DNA of 64,000 bases, from NCBI RefSeq assembly GCF_033568475.1, contig NC_133122.1, positions 18,408,206 to 18,472,205 of the forward strand, given 5' to 3'. Position numbers and translations under genes: made by a program. Source of the stretch: Henckelia pumila. Its lineage: Eukaryota > Streptophyta > Magnoliopsida > Lamiales > Gesneriaceae. The notes under the pieces are model-generated. The model saw nothing but the letters and a program-made list of their open reading frames with translations. It did no database searches and was not told where the DNA came from. Shown in pieces: positions 21,416 through 32,679 of the stretch; the stretch's first letter is position 1, and every line of letters starts with the position of its first letter.

Positions 21416-23230
21416 TCAGTCTGTTACTCGGTCAATTTCAGACAGCACCCCTGGTTTAAACTTCCCGCGCATTGCTTCTACAGCTGCCATGATTCTTGCT
21501 TCATCCTGCAAATGATGATGATGATACGGTGGTATTTTTTGAATATATCGTTTACTGTATGATCTGTTTCGTAAAAGGATTCGGTATTTTGAACTCAAAT
21601 TGAAATCCTTACCTTTCCTTCAAAGGTGATGATCAGAGGGCCTTCTCTTGATTCACGATATGCCCCTTCAAGTCCTCAGAACCCGGAAATGATATCAGCA
21701 AAAAAAAAATCCAGAAGTTGCGTGGAGAAGATAAGATGTAAGTTGCAAGTAAATGGTTCTTACCGACGTATTGATCGGGAAATTCCAAACAAATTTTAGA
21801 AAGTGGTTGAGAAATTTCCACCTGCATCAGAGATTATTTGCCAGTCATGCTGAGGTAACTAGAATGTCATCGAATCAAGAATGTTGGGAGACAGTGCATC
21901 GTTGTACCAAAACAGCGAAAATTCGTAGTAACAAAAGCAACTAGATTATTCAAATCTAGGATACAGGACAGGGTACTTGTTATCACACAATAATACGATT
22001 TCAGTCATCAATGATCACAGGTTCGAGTTAAAGGTCGAAGAATCAACTTTGATCCTCCTTCAAGAAGAGAGAAAAGATACTCACGTCAGAAAGAGCTGTT
22101 GCCAGTTTCTTTGACAAAAACTTTTCTGCGACTGAAAGCCCATTAGATGCCATCAATTCAATCAAACAATCCCATTCGCGTTCCAGCTCGACCACATTTG
22201 TCGCAGTAAGAATAATCACGTTTTGGCACTTTACCTACGAGAGCATATGGAGGAGCAATTGAATTTGGAAAGAGTAGGTTAAAAATTAGATGTAGCAAAC
22301 TACTAACCAGATAAAAGTAGTGAAAACAAGATATTTCCCAAGCTAAAATAAATCGAGTTCACTAATGTATATGGTCATGGATGGCATCATGATACTCAAA
22401 ACAATCTAGTAATGAGAGTTACGGTATCTATTCAACAAGATTCAACGTACCAATGGCACTTTCAACTTCTCGTGATGCACCAACTCGGTGATGCCTTCAG
22501 GTAACTGAGCCATCTGGAAGATGAAAACAGATGAGGTTAATAGTGAGAACATGGACAAGAAGTACTGTGCTCATCACTTCTCACGAAGTTTGATGGAGCT
22601 GCATAACTATATTACCTCATTTCTATCTCCAGTGCAGTTTTCACCTATTAGATGCCTTAAATATTCTTCAAATTCTTCATCAGGGGCCTTCAAGACATTA
22701 TGATGCAAAGAAAGGTGAGAAAAATACATTAAATTTCACGCGTAAATCCGATGAGTTGAAAATCTTAACAGTGGAAAAAATGTACCGTACGGACACCAAA
22801 TGCTTTAGCAACACCAGCAACGGTGACATCTGAAAGTAAGGGACCAAACCCTCCATATATGAAAACCTGCAGCAACAATTACTTTATGACATTGAACGTT
22901 GAATCACTTTATTAAAAAAAAAAAAAGAAGAAGAAGAAGAAGAAGATTAAGTTGAATCACAAATCTGAATGCTTTCACGAAACACATTGTCAGTGGCTGA
23001 TCAAGCAAAGTTGGGCATGAGACTTAGATAAATGGAATTTTAGAAAAATGCTCAATTTTGGAGGACAATCGGCCTCTTCTTGTGATCCTGTCCCCATTCT
23101 GGAACCACCCCCGCATGCTACTGCTACCCCACCTCAATACAAACCAAAGGCACACAAATCTCCAATGCAAAATGCTTACCATATCATTAGTAAACTTCCA
23201 TCTCTCAACCTCATCGGCAACAGAATCAAT
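21416..23230 (-). CDS. C-terminal MoCF-domain exons of an FAD synthetase/PAPS reductase-family protein (5' part missing)
   Basis: Eight exons with GT-AG borders give one uninterrupted frame of about 206 codons: 23230-23180, 22866-22786, 22687-22616, 22513-22451, 22234-22085, 21821-21764, 21665-21613 and 21505-21416 (TGA at the end). The peptide has GGFGPLLSDVTVAGVAKAFG, typical of molybdopterin-binding (MoaB/MogA/CinA-like) domains, then APDEEFEEYLRHLIG, MAQLPEGITEL, NVIILTATNV and GPLIITFEGK. This matches the C-terminal half of plant proteins annotated as FAD1/PAPS reductase family (Arabidopsis AT5G03430 type, recalled from memory). The expected N-terminal PAPS-reductase half was not found between 23.2 kb and the SAMS gene. 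Either the gene is 5' truncated or its first exons are beyond recognition. All seen junctions keep phase, so decay, if any, is recent. Confidence 0.72.
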
Positions 23231-23515
23231 CTAGAACAGTGGCAATAAGTCAAAACACCAGCATTAGGTCAATTAAACTCTTCATAAATCATGGTGCTCA
23301 TGTGCTCGTCTGCTCTTCTTCAGGTCCGACTCCAAACTCATTAATAACATCGTCATTACCTACATCATTCAAGTAGTGAGGCTAAAGATTCAACAAAAAA
23401 ATACATATGAAAAACATGTTGGTTTTGGAACTTAAAATAGAACATGCAATGAACATATCATAAAACTTTCGTATAAGAGTGATGAGATATGTATCTTTGT
23501 GGCAACCGTCGTTTT
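23231..23515. other. Intergenic or intronic, nothing clear
   Basis: Upstream of the first recognised MoCF exon. No further exon of that gene was identified. A short minus-strand coding-like stretch near 23320-23390 (DVINEFGVGPEEEQ) could not be assigned. Confidence 0.4.
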
Positions 23516-23711
23516 GAGCACGTATTTTGAAAAGATCGTCCCCGGAGCTCATCACAGGGGTGTCGTTTTCACATTCTCTTGAGCACGCATGTCAGAAGCA
23601 TCATCCCTGAAGCTCATCCCAAGGTGTTCGTCCTCTTATTCTTAGGAGCATGAATTTTAGAAAGGTTATCCACGAAACTCATTCCAAGGTGTCAATCTCA
23701 TTCTCGTCATT
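23516..23711. repeat. Three degenerate 66-bp tandem repeats
   Basis: Three units each contain GAGCA(C/T)G, a GATCGTCCCCGGAGCTCATC-like centre, and AGGTGT followed by a TC-rich end. Divergence is high. Origin unknown. Confidence 0.6.
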
Positions 23712-24069
23712 TCCGTCTTGTATTGCCATCACAATTCACAAAGTCACATACAACATCACCCATTCTGCGGCGTTACCGCTACGACTCTAGCACCCTTTTT
23801 TGCTCTTTTCTATCCTTGTACATCTTTTTCGACATAAATCAACTACATACTTAAAAAATTTGTTGAACATTTGAAAAACTTCAAGATTTGAAAAGAATTA
23901 GATCAAAACACCACAACTTTACAAGCTTTAGATCAAAACAACTCAAGTTCAAAGATTTTTCTCTACGCAAACTCAAGACTCAAAAATAAAAATTTTATAC
24001 TTCTCATGCTTTAAAGTTTAAATAAAACAATCATGAAAACCTCAATAACACATCAAAGTCTCAAAAGAT

Positions 24070-24290
24070 GCAACTTCTCGAACCATACTCCAATAACTCG
24101 TTAAGAATGATTTTTTTTACAATTCTTTACTAATATATCCTTATTAACTACACCTTGAAAAGTGTGCAATAATTTTTTAATACATTAAATATGGATAAAA
24201 TATGAACTTTGTATAAAATTTGTTTTTCCAATGATTTTTCTTAATCTTTGTGAAAAAAGTAGAACTATATAATTGGGACGGAGGAAGTAG
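24070..24290. mobile_element. Stowaway-type MITE remnant
   Basis: The right end AATTGGGACGGAGGAAGTA (24271-24289) is the familiar Stowaway/mariner terminus (reverse complement of TACTTCCTCCGTCCC) and ends in TA. The left terminus is not recognisable, so the left boundary is approximate. Confidence 0.5.
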
Positions 24291-25600
24291 TTCATAATGA
24301 CGGTTGTCAATGACCTATATTCTCTCAATCCTAATCTTTGAAACCTATTTTTGAAAATTATAATAGATAAAGAAAATAGAGAGATTAATGTGTATTGATT
24401 TTAGACTATTAATGACTTTTGTGGAGTTTAAAAGTTCAAAAATGAACATACCTCATGTTGTACCTATTTTGTGCGGTATAAATAGGATCTAGGAATCTTC
24501 GATTTCTTGATAGCGGTCACGATAATGAATCATGGTTGGTACTGCGGAAGTGCTTGGAAGTGTGAGGATGTGGGGAAAACGTGCTCTTGAGTAATAGATG
24601 ATGTCTGCTTAGGGTTGACTCAGTCTTAAAATCTCCGCCAGTTTTCTAACCATCTCTATTATGTCTTGCTAGCTTTCTAGGCCATGTATCTGTCGTTGGG
24701 TCCTTACTACTCTTACCTGGTCAATTTGAGCTTGGACCCCCACTCCTACCCGACCTTTCTGAAAGAATTCTCGAGACTACTTCTCTAACACATCCATTTC
24801 CGACCTGCGCCTTTCATTTCCTAGGAAACAATACCCCGACCCCTGTTCTTTTTTCAGATGAGAGATTATGTCTTGACTCCAAAACTCTAAAATAACCTTG
24901 ATATCTCATGATATCATATTAGATAATAATTTGTCGTGAAAAAAAGTACAAAATATGGATTTACCTTTATGATCGATTTTAATTCATGGTCGACAAGTTC
25001 CATGGACTTCAAATCCACTTCAATGGATGTGGACTATTTTTAACTCTTAACAAACATAAGCACTTCAAGAGTTGTAGTTGAGAGGCGATAAACGACGAGA
25101 GGGCCGAAACTTGGACTCTCGTTCAAAACAAAACAAAATAAAAGACAGAGATGTCCCAACACATATGTAATATTGGCGACTAGTACCTAGATGATTATTT
25201 CAATTACTATAGTTCAGACTTCAGATGCATGCATCGGTTTACTTTTGGAAAATTAAATGAAAGATAACATGAAATAATAAACAAAAATATAGATTTCGTT
25301 TGGATAAGTACTTTAAAAATATTTTTAGTCTGAAAAACTAAAAGTATTTGTTTGGACAAGATTTTTGTAACTGTTTTTGAAAAATAATTTTTTTTAAAAA
25401 TAGTCTCCAAGTATAGTTTTTATAGAACAAATGAGATATCTTTTTTTAATGTTTTTAGAATTGAAAACTTTGATAAAATAAAAACATATTACTTTTGAAT
25501 TGTAAAAATATTTTTATGAAATAGTTAACGATCAATTTTCACAATAAATATTCATCAATCCGCTGTTACTAAGAACAAGTACATAATTTCATAAAAAAAT
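24291..25600. other. Intergenic, unassigned
   Basis: No gene is supported. A stretch at 25290-25400 (CGTTTGGATAAGTACTT ... TTTGTTTGGACAAG) resembles a common plant foldback MITE but lacks defined ends. 24470-24960 is less AT-rich and may be a retroelement scrap. Confidence 0.4.
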
Positions 25601-25867
25601 TCAAAGTACACCGGAACATACAACTTTCAAATGACAACCGAAGACACAACAAAACAGGGAAAAGGAAACAACAGGCATCCGCATTTTCTCATGGTTTCAG
25701 TACTATCGCTCAGCTTAAAGACAAAAAATAAGAGTAATCCCAGGAATCCTACGAAAAAGAATAATATTGTTACTATATCCTTCCAATCTTGTTTATTTGT
25801 CTGCAAACTGTATCGTTGTGGGGAGAAACGAATTTGCAGAAGTGCCATTAAGCTGCAGCCCGTGAAC

Positions 25868-27040
25868 TCAAGCCTTAGGCTTCAGAATCTTGACGGTTTC
25901 CCAGGTGAAGTCTGTATCGTCACGACCAAAATGACCATAAGCAGCAGTCTTCTGGTACCTGAAGTTGCCACCTCTCTTCAAGTCAAGGTTAATGGCAATC
26001 ATTCCGGGCCTGAAGTCGAAGCTCTCCTTGATAAGAGCAAGTATATCCTTGTCTGGAATCTTCCCCGTCTTGTAGGTGTCAACGAACACCGAAAGTGGTT
26101 CTGCTACACCGATTGCATAGGAAACTTGCACAATGCAACGGCGAGCAAGTCCTGAAGCCACCACACTCTTTGCTGCCTGCCTAACGACATAAGCACCGCT
26201 CCTGTCCACCTTGGTCGGATCCTTGCCGGAGAAAGCACCACCACCATGAGCACCCCAGCCACCATAGGTGTCGATGATGATTTTCCGACCAGTGAGTCCT
26301 GCATCGCCATGGGGCCCACCAATGACAAATCGGCCAGATGGGTTGAGATGGAAGATTGTGTTTTCATCAAGATACTGGGCAGGAATCACAGGTTTGATAA
26401 CGTGCTCTTTCAAATCGCTTGCAATCTGGTCGTTTGTCACAGTTTCGTCATGTTGGGTTGAGATGAGGACAGTGTGGACTCTGAGAGGAACCATGGCACC
26501 ACCATCATTCCTGTACTCAACAGTAACTTGTGTCTTACCATCAGGTCTCAACCATGGACAAGTCTTGTTCTTTCTGACTTCGGTAAGCTTGGCTCCAAGC
26601 TTGGTGGCGAGGACATGTGTGAGTGGCATGAGCTCTGGTGTTTCATCAGTGGCATAGCCAAACATGTGGCCTTGGTCACCAGCTCCGATTTCCTCTGGTT
26701 TCTTGGTGAGATGACCATGAACTCCCTGGGCAATGTCAGGACTCTGCTGTTCGATATTGACAAGGACCTTGCAATGGTCAGCATCGAGACCAACATCTGG
26801 AGATGTGAACCCAATGCCTCTGCAGGTATCCCGAACAATCTTTTCGTAGTTCACATTAGCCTTGGTAGTGATTTCACCAAAGACCATCACCATATTAGTC
26901 TTTGTGCATGTTTCACATGCAACTTTGCTTTCTGGATCCTGCTCTAGGCAAGCATCGAGAATTGCATCCGAGACTTGGTCGCAAAGCTTGTCAGGGTGAC
27001 CTTCATTGACAGACTCAGAGGTGAACAAGAAGGTATCCAT
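25868..27040 (-). CDS. SAMS: S-adenosylmethionine synthetase
   Basis: Makes S-adenosylmethionine from methionine and ATP in the cytosol, the methyl donor and the precursor of ethylene and polyamines. The 390-residue product is the usual plant length, encoded by one exon. Signatures: [15 protein letters not shown] (8-22), the hexapeptide GAGDQG (119-124), the P-loop-like GGGAFSGKD (267-275), and the catalytic surroundings [13 protein letters not shown] (241-253). The start [10 protein letters not shown] is chosen because a splice acceptor (TTTTTCAG) ends at 27048, seven bases before the ATG (27038-27040). Any longer reading would cross intron sequence. No frameshift or stop. It is the best-supported functional host gene here. 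Confidence 0.97.
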   Translation of the reverse strand: MDTFLFTSESVNEGHPDKLCDQVSDAILDACLEQDPESKVACETCTKTNMVMVFGEITTKANVNYEKIVRDTCRGIGFTSPDVGLDADHCKVLVNIEQQSPDIAQGVHGHLTKKPEEIGAGDQGHMFGYATDETPELMPLTHVLATKLGAKLTEVRKNKTCPWLRPDGKTQVTVEYRNDGGAMVPLRVHTVLISTQHDETVTNDQIASDLKEHVIKPVIPAQYLDENTIFHLNPSGRFVIGGPHGDAGLTGRKIIIDTYGGWGAHGGGAFSGKDPTKVDRSGAYVVRQAAKSVVASGLARRCIVQVSYAIGVAEPLSVFVDTYKTGKIPDKDILALIKESFDFRPGMIAINLDLKRGGNFRYQKTAAYGHFGRDDTDFTWETVKILKPKA

Positions 27041-27047
27041 ATAGAGC

Positions 27048-27909
27048 CTGAAAAACAATGGGAATCACAAATTAGCTTCTGCTATGCTTCAGTCAATTTG
27101 AATAACTATGAAACACGAATTCTTTCTTATTCCAAAGTGACTCCAATATGACTCTAAAGGGAACAACGAAACATTTAGCAGAAGTAAAAAAAAAACCTAG
27201 CGTTTGTTGCAACCCATAGCTATAATCATTATTACACACACGATAAAAAGAAAAATCATTTTACAGGCAATCTGCAGTAAACTTGGTGACAAATTGACAA
27301 TCCTTTGGATCTTCATAAACCTATATCAGGTACTACAAGATCAACTCTGGATTCATAGATACTCAAAAACCAAAAAGGAAATCAAATCTGATCGAAATTC
27401 ATAGATAAGAAGTACCTTTGCTGAATGGATGAACAGAGCATGTTAAATAGTAAATAGACGTTAATATCCAAGGAGATCATAGATTTGACAGCATACATTT
27501 CGAAAAATGAACTTCCCCGATAATTATACAACATTTGTCACATTAATTAGCAATACGCTTCATTAGATTATATGAAATACAGAAATCCTACCAGGCCAAA
27601 ATCATGATAACAACATATATCAATTAAATGTCCCATCATTTACTGCCAGATTACGCTCATTATTAATCGAATAAAATATCTAGTCTAGCTATAAATGGCG
27701 CACAAGATCCGGATCTCAGAAGCAACGCCATCCTCAGATTTAAAGAAATCTACATTATACAAACAACGAATCGAAGGCAAAAAAATTGGGAATCAATCCG
27801 AAAGCACGACACCGTAGTTCATTAACATAGAAATGAGAAACGAGCTCAGATCTAACCAATAACAAAAAAAAAAGCATCAACAGCAGATCTAATCGAAAAG
27901 AATTCGCAC
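27048..27909 (-). other. 5'UTR intron of SAMS (862 bp)
   Basis: Donor AAAAAG|GTGCGA at 27910/27909 and acceptor TTTTTCAG ending at 27048 fit GT-AG splicing. A leader intron is a known feature of plant SAMS genes. The non-coding first exon would run from about 27975 to 27910 (CTTTGAAGATCTGAGG region). Exact transcription start unknown. Confidence 0.8.
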
Positions 27910-28005
27910 CTTTTTGGGATAATAATTGAATCCTCAGATCTTCAAAGAGAGAGATATGAAAGCGCAAATGAAATGAGAATGGTTTTCGTGGGGGCAGACG
28001 AGGTG

Positions 28006-28015
28006 ATATATATAT
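28006..28015 (-). promoter_or_regulatory. Probable TATA box of SAMS
   Basis: A TATATATAT run on the minus strand, some 95 bp upstream of the end of exon 1 and about 30 bp before the expected start. Retroelement-like sequence begins only about 150 bp further upstream. Confidence 0.65.
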
Positions 28016-28159
28016 GCGTCCGAAGACAAAGGGATGCGGCTGATTCGCTCTCACTTTCTCTCTCCCACTTTGCGGTTGGTTAAAAATTGACATTTCATTA
28101 CTGTTCACAATAAATAACTATTATAGATATCATCATATTATATAATTTTATTCTATCTT

Positions 28160-28931
28160 TCAGGTTGCCTCAATAAAGTGATCTTTTTGGGTGAGTTGAT
28201 GAAACTCCTCCAACAGAAGATGAGCTGTTGCTGACCTGAAACCACGAACAAGAGTGTTAAGGGGGCCGAAAGGTGTTCCGGCGTATCCCCTCCGACGCTC
28301 AAGTCAGATGCTAGGATAGCGAAATATAGAGAGTAGTGCGTGCACACGAGTGAAGAATTAGAATCCAAATAATGAAGGTAAACCTGGTATTTATAGGAGA
28401 GAGCTCCGCATTTAATGCCTACCTTCCTTATCAAGAACCCTAGAATCCCGGGATCACAATCCCGAATATCTAGGCTAAGATCTCACTCGAATCTTACCTT
28501 AAACATTGATCCTAGCATCCTAGCTAGCTCACCAAGGTGGCCGAACAAATCTACCAAGCTCACTTCCTAATCCCCTCAGGGCTGAGCTGAGCTCCCAAAT
28601 TTCCGAACTGATCTGGGAATTATGGCGAGAGATCCTGGCCGAGCTCCCGAGCTGAGCTCCCTAGCTGAGCTCCCGACCTGAGCCGGGAATTATGGTGGGG
28701 AAGCTTAGCCGAGCTCCCGAGCTGAGCTCCCGACCCGAGCTGGGAATTATGGTGGGGAAGCTTGGCCGAGCTCCCGACCCAAGCTGGGAATTATAGCAAG
28801 GGGCTTGGCTTAGGTCCCAACCTCCCGAGCTGCCGAGGCTGAACTCCCTATCTCTATCGTAGCTTGTCAAATAATAGTCTTTGGAGCTTAGGGTCATCGA
28901 TGAGCTGAGCTAATTGCCTCCCGGGGTATCA
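28160..28931 (-). repeat. 3' LTR of the Retand element
   Basis: The inner boundary is firm. The minus strand reads a purine tract with about 16 G (28937-28952) then TGATACCCCGGGAGG starting at 28931. The outer boundary, near AAGTGATCTTTTTGGG, is a guess because the partner LTR is outside. It contains AAGGGGGCCGAAAGGTGTTC and CCTCCGACGCTCAAGTCAG, phrases common in Tat LTRs. About three repeats of a unit with GAGCTGGGAATTATGGTGGGG lie at 28600-28800. Confidence 0.7.
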
Positions 28932-29166
28932 CAAGTCCCCCCCCCCCCCCCTTGAAAGTCGAACTGAGGTCAAAGACTCGAAATTCGTTGTTTTTGTTTT
29001 GAGATGACCCTAAGAAAATGCCGAACTGAGGTGTACGACTGATGCTCAGCTGTCATTCTGACAAGACGTACTTTGTTCTGACATCCCAACGGTAAATTTT
29101 CAAATTCCAGAGAATCTGAGCCATCCATCTGTCCCAAAATCAACGATCCTGATTCCTCCGTGCTTT

Positions 29167-29176
29167 CTATAAATAG
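29167..29176 (+). promoter_or_regulatory. TATA box for the antisense accessory gene
   Basis: CTATAAATAG about 150 bp upstream of the ATG at 29324. It is followed by a long pyrimidine-rich leader (TTCTCTGATTCTCG ...), a layout typical of a plant promoter and 5'UTR. Confidence 0.6.
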
Positions 29177-29323
29177 CCCCCCACTGTAAAAATTTCATTT
29201 TACCCTTCTCTGATTCTCGTTCTCCGATTTTCTCTCCTCTATTTCCTTTCCTGAGCTGTCTTGTTGCTTCAGATTTCTTTCCCTCCCCAGGATTCCGAGC
29301 TTCCTAAGTAAGTAAAACCTTCC

Positions 29324-31377
29324 ATGGCCACTTCTTCCCGAGCTCACTCTGGGAGCTCAGATGAAGTATTCCGTGAGGTGGATCAATTTGATTCCCTCGC
29401 TCTTACTTCAGCAGGAGAGCCTAAAGGCAAGGATCATGCTGAACCCACTAACTCGGCTCAGGATGATGCCCTGGGTGATGACCCTGAGGCATCTGCAGTA
29501 CCCTGGTATGAGCTGTACCCTTCCGAGTTAGATGCTTCGGATGAGGACAAAATAAGAGCTCTATCCCATGCCCCTGGGGATTACGAATTCATCATTCCTG
29601 ACCTCGACGACCGAGCAAACAACCCCCCCGTGGGATATTATACTTTTTATGTAGATCAATTGGAGGGAGGTCTTAGGTTTCCCCTCCCTCCCTGTTCCAA
29701 CAGCTCAGCAGATACTATGAGCTACACTTAGGGCAGTTCACCCCTAATTCTTTCCGAACTCTTTGTAGTTTTGTAGTACTTTTTAGGACTCTGGGTTTTG
29801 AGGTCAATTGTTTCACCATTTGCAATTTTTTGCTCCCTAAACGTTCTGAGGAGGGCCCTTTTTATTTTTCCTGCTGTCCCAATTGCAAGTTTTTCAAGGG
29901 CTCTCCTAGTTCAAACAAGAACTGGAAGAATAATTTCTTTTTTGTCCATCCTTCCGAGGACTGGGATATATGCTCGGTCTGGAGGGAGGCTCTCCCCCTT
30001 TTACCTGTTCCCGTCCCGGGCTTCCGACAAGGGAAATTGTTTACTGAAGCCCAAAGGGCTATAGGGGGAAGGTGCTTTGCTACTTCTGCCCTTCTGGCAG
30101 AAGATCTGCTCTGCCATCACGGGCTCAGCTCGGCTGATGTCTCGGTCCGAGGAAACTTAGGTATGGCCCTTCCCCCTCCCTTGCTCCAATTTATTAGTCC
30201 TATCACTATCATTATTTCCTTAACTGGCCTTCCTTCTTTCTTGTATAGAAAAAAGAGTCATGGACGCTGCCATGAAAAGAATGTTGGAGAAAAAGAAAAC
30301 AACAGCTCAGCCAGGGAGCAAGGCTGGAGGAAGCTCTGCCAAACCCACAGCTGCCTCCTCCTGAGCTGCTGCTGATGTCTCCGAGCCTTCCACTTTTCTT
30401 TCCAAAGGCTCCAAGAGGCGTGCTACCTCCAGCCCCCGCCCCGAAGTAGTAGAGCTGGATTCGGGAAAATCTACGATTCCCGAGGTAGTGCCTCTTCGAC
30501 AGTTCAGGTCGGAGAAGCCCCAAACCCCCGTGGTCTGATGCCGCTCCAATTTCTTTGACATGTATCATGTTGAACTTCGAATAGTGGGGGTAGGACCTAC
30601 CCCAACAGCCGGCTCATTCCTTCGAGACATGCTTTCTCAAGCCGATGCTGACTATGTAAAGAACCTTGGTTGGGCTGAGCTCTTACAACGCTCCAATACT
30701 GCTTCTGCTGAGGTGACTTATACTTTATTCACTTTGTTTAGTACTTTATACTCAGCTCATAACATTTTCTCTTTTTCCTATGCTAGGCTGCCGCTCTGAA
30801 TGCCGAAGTGTCCCTCCGAGCTTCTATTGCGCGGAAGCAACTTATCAAGGACACCAAAAGTTACGAGGCTCATGTTGCTGATCTGACCCAAAAACTGGAG
30901 GACACTAACCTCTCTTATGAAAAGAAGGTGGCCAATCTCCAAGCTCAGCTGGAGGAGATGAGGATGGGTTTCCAGGCCGAGAGGCTGAAGTATCAGAGTG
31001 ACCTCCGAGTCTCTGAAGTGCAGAAGGAAGTCCTCAAAGGGGAACTCAAAGGATCACAGGTTCAGCTCGCCCAAGCCGTTCAAGAATTGGAAAAGTCCCG
31101 GACTGAGCTGACCAAAGGAATTGAGGGTTTTAAGGAAATCTTCCTGAAGTCAGATGAGTATATGGACGAAGTGGCTGTCCAAGCCTACAGCTATCTTGCC
31201 AAAGGATTCCAGGGCTGCACCGACCAATTCAGGGCGGCTGGCTATCCTCCTGAAGGGACCCCCTTAGACTTTCTTGACTTGGATGGGTTTGCCCTGGCTG
31301 TCACTTCCGGAGAGGCAGCAAAGGAGGATGAGGGCGAGGCTGAGAGGGGCGAGGGTGAGGGTGAAAATGAACATTAA
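29324..31377 (+). pseudogene. Retand antisense accessory gene (aORF) with two introns and a coiled coil
   Basis: The direction is opposite to gag-pol. Exon 1 (29324-30160) starts MATSSRAHSGSSDE and carries VPWYELYPSELD, GDYEFIIPDLDDRA and later a WREALPLLPVPVPGF region. This resembles the domain filed as 'putative gypsy-type transposon' (PF04195), found in Tat elements and of unknown function. Intron 1 is 30161-30248 (GTATGG...TATAG). Exon 2 is 30249-30712, intron 2 is 30713-30786 (GTGACT...GCTAG), and exon 3 is 30787-31377. Exon 3 is a long heptad-like coiled coil (KLEDTNLSYEKKVANLQAQL ...) ending in an acidic tail. Damage: a frameshift near 29690-29700, and TGA at 30361 and about 30535. Intron removal keeps the domain frame, supporting a once-spliced gene. 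Confidence 0.75.
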
Positions 31378-31569
31378 TTTTTTGTACTAGTGGATGTAAA
31401 CACTTTTGATTTCCTTCTTCTATTATGAGTGCCCTTGTTTTATTATTACTATTATTTCTTAGCTGACCTCACCAAAGGGATTCTCAAAGTATTCCCAAAT
31501 AATTGTCCTTGGAGATGAGCTTAGCTAAACTCCATGATACGAGACACCATAAACACTTAAAAATAAACC

Positions 31570-32060
31570 CGCACCCGAAGGGGGCCCTAGCTGATCTCCC
31601 TAAGGAGAGCAAAATTAACATTTCAAAATAAGCTAATACCCGAAAGTAAACTGGGCTGAGCTCCCTGAAGGGAGGCAAAATGAACATTTCAAAAATAAGC
31701 TAACACTCGAGGGTGAGCTGAGCTGAGCCCCCTGAAGGGAGGCAAAATGAACATTTCAAAAATAATCTAACACTCGAGGGTGGGGTGAGCTGAGCTGAGC
31801 CCCCTGAAGGGAGGTAAAATGAACATTTCAAAAATAAGCTAACACTCGAGGGTGAGCTGAGCTGAGCTCCCTGAAGGGAGGTAAAATGAATATTTCAAAA
31901 ATAAGCTAACACTCGAGGGTGAGCTGAGCTGAGCTCCCTGAAGGGAGGTAAAATGAACATTTCAAAAATAAACTAACACCCGAGGGTGAGCTGAGCTGAG
32001 CTCCTTGAAGGGAGGTAAAATGAACATTTCAAAAATAAGCTAGCACCCGAGGGTGAGTTG
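31570..32060 (-). repeat. 66-bp tandem repeat array, about 7 copies
   Basis: The unit contains GAGGTAAAATGAACATTTC, AAAAATAAGCTAACACTCG and AGGGTGAGCTGAGCTGAGCT. Anchor phrases recur at 31617, 31684, 31750, 31821, 31891, 31957 and 32023 (one 71-bp step). It lies between the antisense gene and pol, where Tat elements commonly carry arrays. Confidence 0.88.
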
Positions 32061-32149
32061 AGCTCCTGCACCGAGCTGAACTCCTAAGCCGAACTAAGCT
32101 CCCGAGCCGAGCTGGCAAATATGCCAGGGATTCTTGGCCGAGCTCCCGA

Positions 32150-32655
32150 CCTGACTTGACTTATATTACCCGAAAGCTTGAATGAGCTCCCGACCCGACC
32201 TGACTGATGTTACCCGAAAGCTTGAATGAGCTCCTGACCTGACCTGACTGATGTTGCCCAAGAGCTTGCATGAGCTCCCATCCTGACCTAACTGATGTTA
32301 CCCGAGAGCTTAAATGAGCTCCCGACCTGACCTGACTGATGTTACCCAAAAGCTTGAATGAGCTCCCGACCTGACCTGACTGATGTTACCGAAAGCTTGA
32401 ATGAGCTCCCGACCTGACCTGATTGATGTTGCCCGTGAGCTTGCATGAGCTCCCATCCTGACCTAACTGATGTTACCCGAGAGCTTAAATGAGCTCCCGA
32501 CCTGACCTGCCTGATGTTACCCGAAAGCTTGAATGAGCTCCCGACCTGACCTGACTGATGTTGCCCGAGAGCTTGCATGAACTCCCGTCCTGACCTAACT
32601 GATGTTACCCGAGAGCTTAAATGAGCTCCCGACCTGACCTGGCTTATGTTCCAAG
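32150..32655 (-). repeat. 44-bp tandem repeat array, about 11 copies
   Basis: Unit CTGATGTTACCCGAAAGCTT ... GAATGAGCTCCCGACCTGAC, 44 bp. Variants with GCATGAGCTCCC(A/G)TCCTGACCTAACTG recur near 32267, 32443 and 32575, i.e. at four-unit then three-unit spacing, suggesting higher-order duplication. Confidence 0.88.
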
Positions 32656-32679
32656 TACTAGATGTGTTTCAGTTAAAAT

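Noticed and set aside
23048..23248. Plus-strand 66-codon frame
   Set aside because: It is antisense to the first recognised MoCF exon and its intron. The minus strand carries the conserved protein.
23320..23390. Short coding-like peptide (DVINEFGVGPEEEQ) on the minus strand
   Set aside because: Too short, followed by a stop, and not matching the expected upstream part of the MoCF protein.
25631..26947. Long plus-strand frames over SAMS
   Set aside because: They are shadows of the highly constrained SAMS coding strand, without independent homology.
27041..27058. Upstream extension of SAMS by six residues
   Set aside because: It would begin at a TTG inside the 5'UTR intron. The acceptor at 27048 and the family start [10 protein letters not shown] decide against it.
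29324..29731. DNA transposase gene
   Set aside because: The domain name for this family mentions transposons, but its place and orientation fit the antisense gene of Retand, and no transposase catalytic motif is visible.
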